From NCBI GenBank assembly GCA_014729055.1, contig WJKO01000814.1, forward strand, positions 1 to 31,791: a stretch of DNA of 31,791 bases, read 5' to 3'. This document shows, one piece after another, positions 30,483-31,791 of this stretch. How positions within the stretch are numbered: position 1 is the stretch's first letter; each line of letters begins with the position of its first letter. The translations under genes and the position numbers were made by a program. The notes under the pieces are model-generated. The model had not been told where the DNA came from. It saw only the letters and a list, made by a program, of their open reading frames with translations, and made no database searches. Origin of the DNA: Promethearchaeota archaeon (GTDB taxonomy: Archaea; Asgardarchaeota; Lokiarchaeia; Sigyniarchaeales; Promethearchaeaceae).

Positions 30483-30785
30483 ATTCTACCAAGATTTTTG
30501 ATCTTCATTATTTTCTTTTTAATAGGGCTATATGTAATTTCAATCAGCATTTTGATTACATTTTCATTATCTTCAAGTGTATCGTTCGTTTTCCTACCCT
30601 CTCAATTTATTATGGTAATTACAAATATAGAAAGTCTCCGGCAACCCGTTTAATGATTCACCCGACCAATATAATTCTAAAATAAAAATGTAAATCATAT
30701 CTAAAAAGTAGCGTATCAAGTTCCGATATCCTACATCTCGCGCTATTAATTTTGTCACATTTTGTCGTAAATACAAATCATACAT
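30440..30785 (-). pseudogene. Probable frameshifted small gene
   Basis: The frame from ATG 30785 gives 63 aa (VGYRNLIRYFLDMIYIFILE ... ICNYHNKLRG) and stops at 30594. The next frame continues naturally from the same spot (GRKTNDTLEDNENVIKMLIE) to TAA 30440. Joined, they read as one 110-115-aa protein with one hydrophobic segment, so a one-base shift near 30596 is suspected. The end overlaps the AbrB gene on the other strand. No family was recognised, and a sequencing error is possible. Confidence 0.45.
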
Positions 30786-30854
30786 ATCTCAAACATATAT
30801 CCCCGCACCTCAAATCTGTTATTAAGATACTAAAGCACGCACCATACAAAACTA

Positions 30855-30868
30855 TAAAATATATATAC
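30855..30868 (+). promoter_or_regulatory. TATA box of the 65-aa plus-strand gene
   Basis: AAAATATATATACC lies about 33-46 bases before the chosen ATG, the right distance for an archaeal promoter driving a near-leaderless mRNA. It is the clearest plus-strand promoter in the window. Confidence 0.6.
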
Positions 30869-30900
30869 CCTCAAAATACTACATGCGGAATCGATCAAAA

Positions 30901-31098
30901 ATGGGTTATGTCCAGGATAATTATCTTGAAATTTTAAAACAGAATCTCTTAGACTGTATTAGCGCACAGAGAGAGAATACAAAGAACTTAGAAGACTCGC
31001 TCGATGTTAGCACATATACTAACGCACTCAATTTGTTGAACAGCTTAGAAGAAACAGTACTACGCTTTAATAATAAGAGATCTGTCGAATTCCTGTAA
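30901..31098 (+). CDS. Small helical protein with a near-leaderless promoter
   Basis: The product has 65 aa from ATG 30901 (MGYVQDNYLEILKQNLLDCI). It is fully helical and charged, without membrane parts, and was not recognised. AAAATATATATACC (30855-30868) is a strong TATA box about 27 bases before the expected transcript start, leaving only a few bases of leader; an in-frame ATG at 30883 lies too close to the TATA box. A T9 run follows the stop at 31102-31112. It is one of only three plus-strand genes. Confidence 0.65.
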   Translation: MGYVQDNYLEILKQNLLDCISAQRENTKNLEDSLDVSTYTNALNLLNSLEETVLRFNNKRSVEFL

Positions 31099-31650
31099 AT
31101 CATTTTTTTTTAAAATCACCTTCTCAGGATCTAAGAAATTTCTCTCCAGGAGATCTAATAAGATCATTACAGGTATTCCTGAAACATCTGACATTTGAAT
31201 AATTATTAGAAACACATTATATATAAATCATGAAGGTTTTCGATCATTCTCACTGGCGGATCCGGATCATTCTCAATCACATGGTGATAGATTATGATAG
31301 TTTGTGGGCTCACAAAATGACGAATTTCGCAGCCGCAGTTTTGGTTTAACAATTATGTAAAGCGTATAATAAAAATACACGAAAACTAATAGTATTTGCA
31401 TACTTATAAAAAATAAGTATTATTGCTAAATATTAGACGTCGCTCTAAACAGCATACAGCAAAATATCGAACACATTACAGACAACCCGCACGTCTATTT
31501 CTTCCCCTTTAACCTTTTAAGCAGCGCATAGAGATTAATATCACCCCACCGGAAAACAACACACGCAGCAGAAACAAAATCAAAATCAAAAGGAGGGTTG
31601 TCTGCACGTCGATTTCTCGCCCCTTAAACTGTACTAGATTGACGTATAGA
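31099..31650. other. Non-coding junction region with repeats
   Basis: After the T-run at 31102-31112 no credible gene is seen. A TATA-like TTATATATAAA lies at 31217-31227. GATCATTCTCA occurs twice, near 31241 and 31266. A hairpin ATACTTAT/ATAAGTAT lies at 31399-31420. CAGACAACCC (31479-31488) and GGGTTGTCTG (31595-31604) are inverted, while GCACGTC.ATTTCT.(G/C)CCC at 31489 and 31604 is direct. With bases 1-140 this makes a gene-free region of nearly 700 bp on the circle, perhaps used in replication or packaging. Confidence 0.5.
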
Positions 31651-31791
31651 AAGTGCTAACAGTACACTTACAGTCCGATTAGAGAAACTTTGCACAAGTT
31701 AATCTAATTAAAGGTGTGCTTTGTTAGATCGACTTGTCTTGTGATCGCAAGTTCTAAAAAAGAGAAAAAACAAGTGATTTTTAAAAAAAGG
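31651..31791. repeat. Terminal direct repeat (circular overlap), right copy
   Basis: This stretch is identical to bases 1-141. It should be removed when the sequence is treated as a 31,650-bp circle. Confidence 0.95.

Noticed and set aside
177..31098. Most opposite-strand and out-of-frame reading frames longer than 60 codons
   Set aside because: They lie wholly inside better-supported genes, lack ribosome binding sites and have unnatural composition.
31230..31349. 39-codon plus-strand frame (MKVFDHSHWRIRII)
   Set aside because: The TATA-like box is only a few bases before the ATG, there is no ribosome binding site, and it contains a direct repeat typical of non-coding sequence.
1..31791. 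Linear virus with inverted terminal repeats
   Set aside because: The end repeat is direct, not inverted, and has a typical assembler k-mer length.

Overview
The window appears to be one complete circular element of 31,650 bp. Its last 141 bases repeat its first 141 exactly. It looks like an AT-rich archaeal virus, or a virus-derived plasmid. Archaeal signs are TATA-type promoters without -35/-10 boxes, an MCM-type helicase N-terminal region with a zinc finger, a domain related to the C-terminal part of archaeosine synthase, AbrB- and ribbon-helix-helix regulators, GGAGGT/GGTGA ribosome binding sites with frequent TTG/GTG starts, and a spike protein full of N-x-S/T sequons. The lectin-like module and sequon-rich style of the spike recall Asgard archaeal surface proteins; that host assignment is inference only.

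Layout. Almost all genes are on the minus strand. Bases 177-12486 form a virion/membrane module: a small 3-TM protein, a packaging-type ATPase fused to an HTH and a PD-(D/E)XK-like nuclease, several small membrane proteins, a protamine-like basic protein, a CPBP intramembrane protease, a 1205-aa glycoprotein spike, a 51-aa membrane microprotein and two further anchored surface proteins. No HK97 or jelly-roll capsid protein was recognised. With small hydrophobic proteins plus a basic DNA-binding protein, a spindle-shaped or otherwise membrane-rich virion is the best guess. Bases 12487-16488 hold a divergent small-gene pair, a cluster of GATCAAGTTAG repeats (candidate origin) and the MCM-like helicase. 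Bases 16544-20407 are accessory: a methyltransferase remnant beside a HAD remnant, an ASCH-like protein, a radical SAM enzyme, ribbon-helix-helix regulators and the archaeosine-synthase-like protein. Bases 20683-22250 hold a tyrosine integrase and a ribbon-helix-helix gene. Bases 22559-25766 hold a VWA/MoxR/acidic-protein module. Bases 25876-30482 are small regulatory genes, a GC-rich gene-free stretch that looks like a structured RNA, and a divergent pair of AbrB-like genes with repeated operators. Bases 30483-31650 plus 1-140 are mostly non-coding.

The most novel signal is a leader hairpin found at five places (17652, 18926, 25807, 27631, 28700). Each lies 28-40 nt upstream of a minus-strand start codon. 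Each has a 7-bp outer stem, a 4-nt bulge on the 5' side, a 5-bp inner stem and a 6-nt loop containing TCA. At 25807 both stems have different sequences but the same pairing, which is covariation-type evidence for an RNA element acting on several operons. Other strong points are the ATPase-nuclease fusion, the shared Lys-rich N-terminus on the membrane proteins, the viral CPBP protease, the candidate large non-coding RNA and the deletion scar at 17040.
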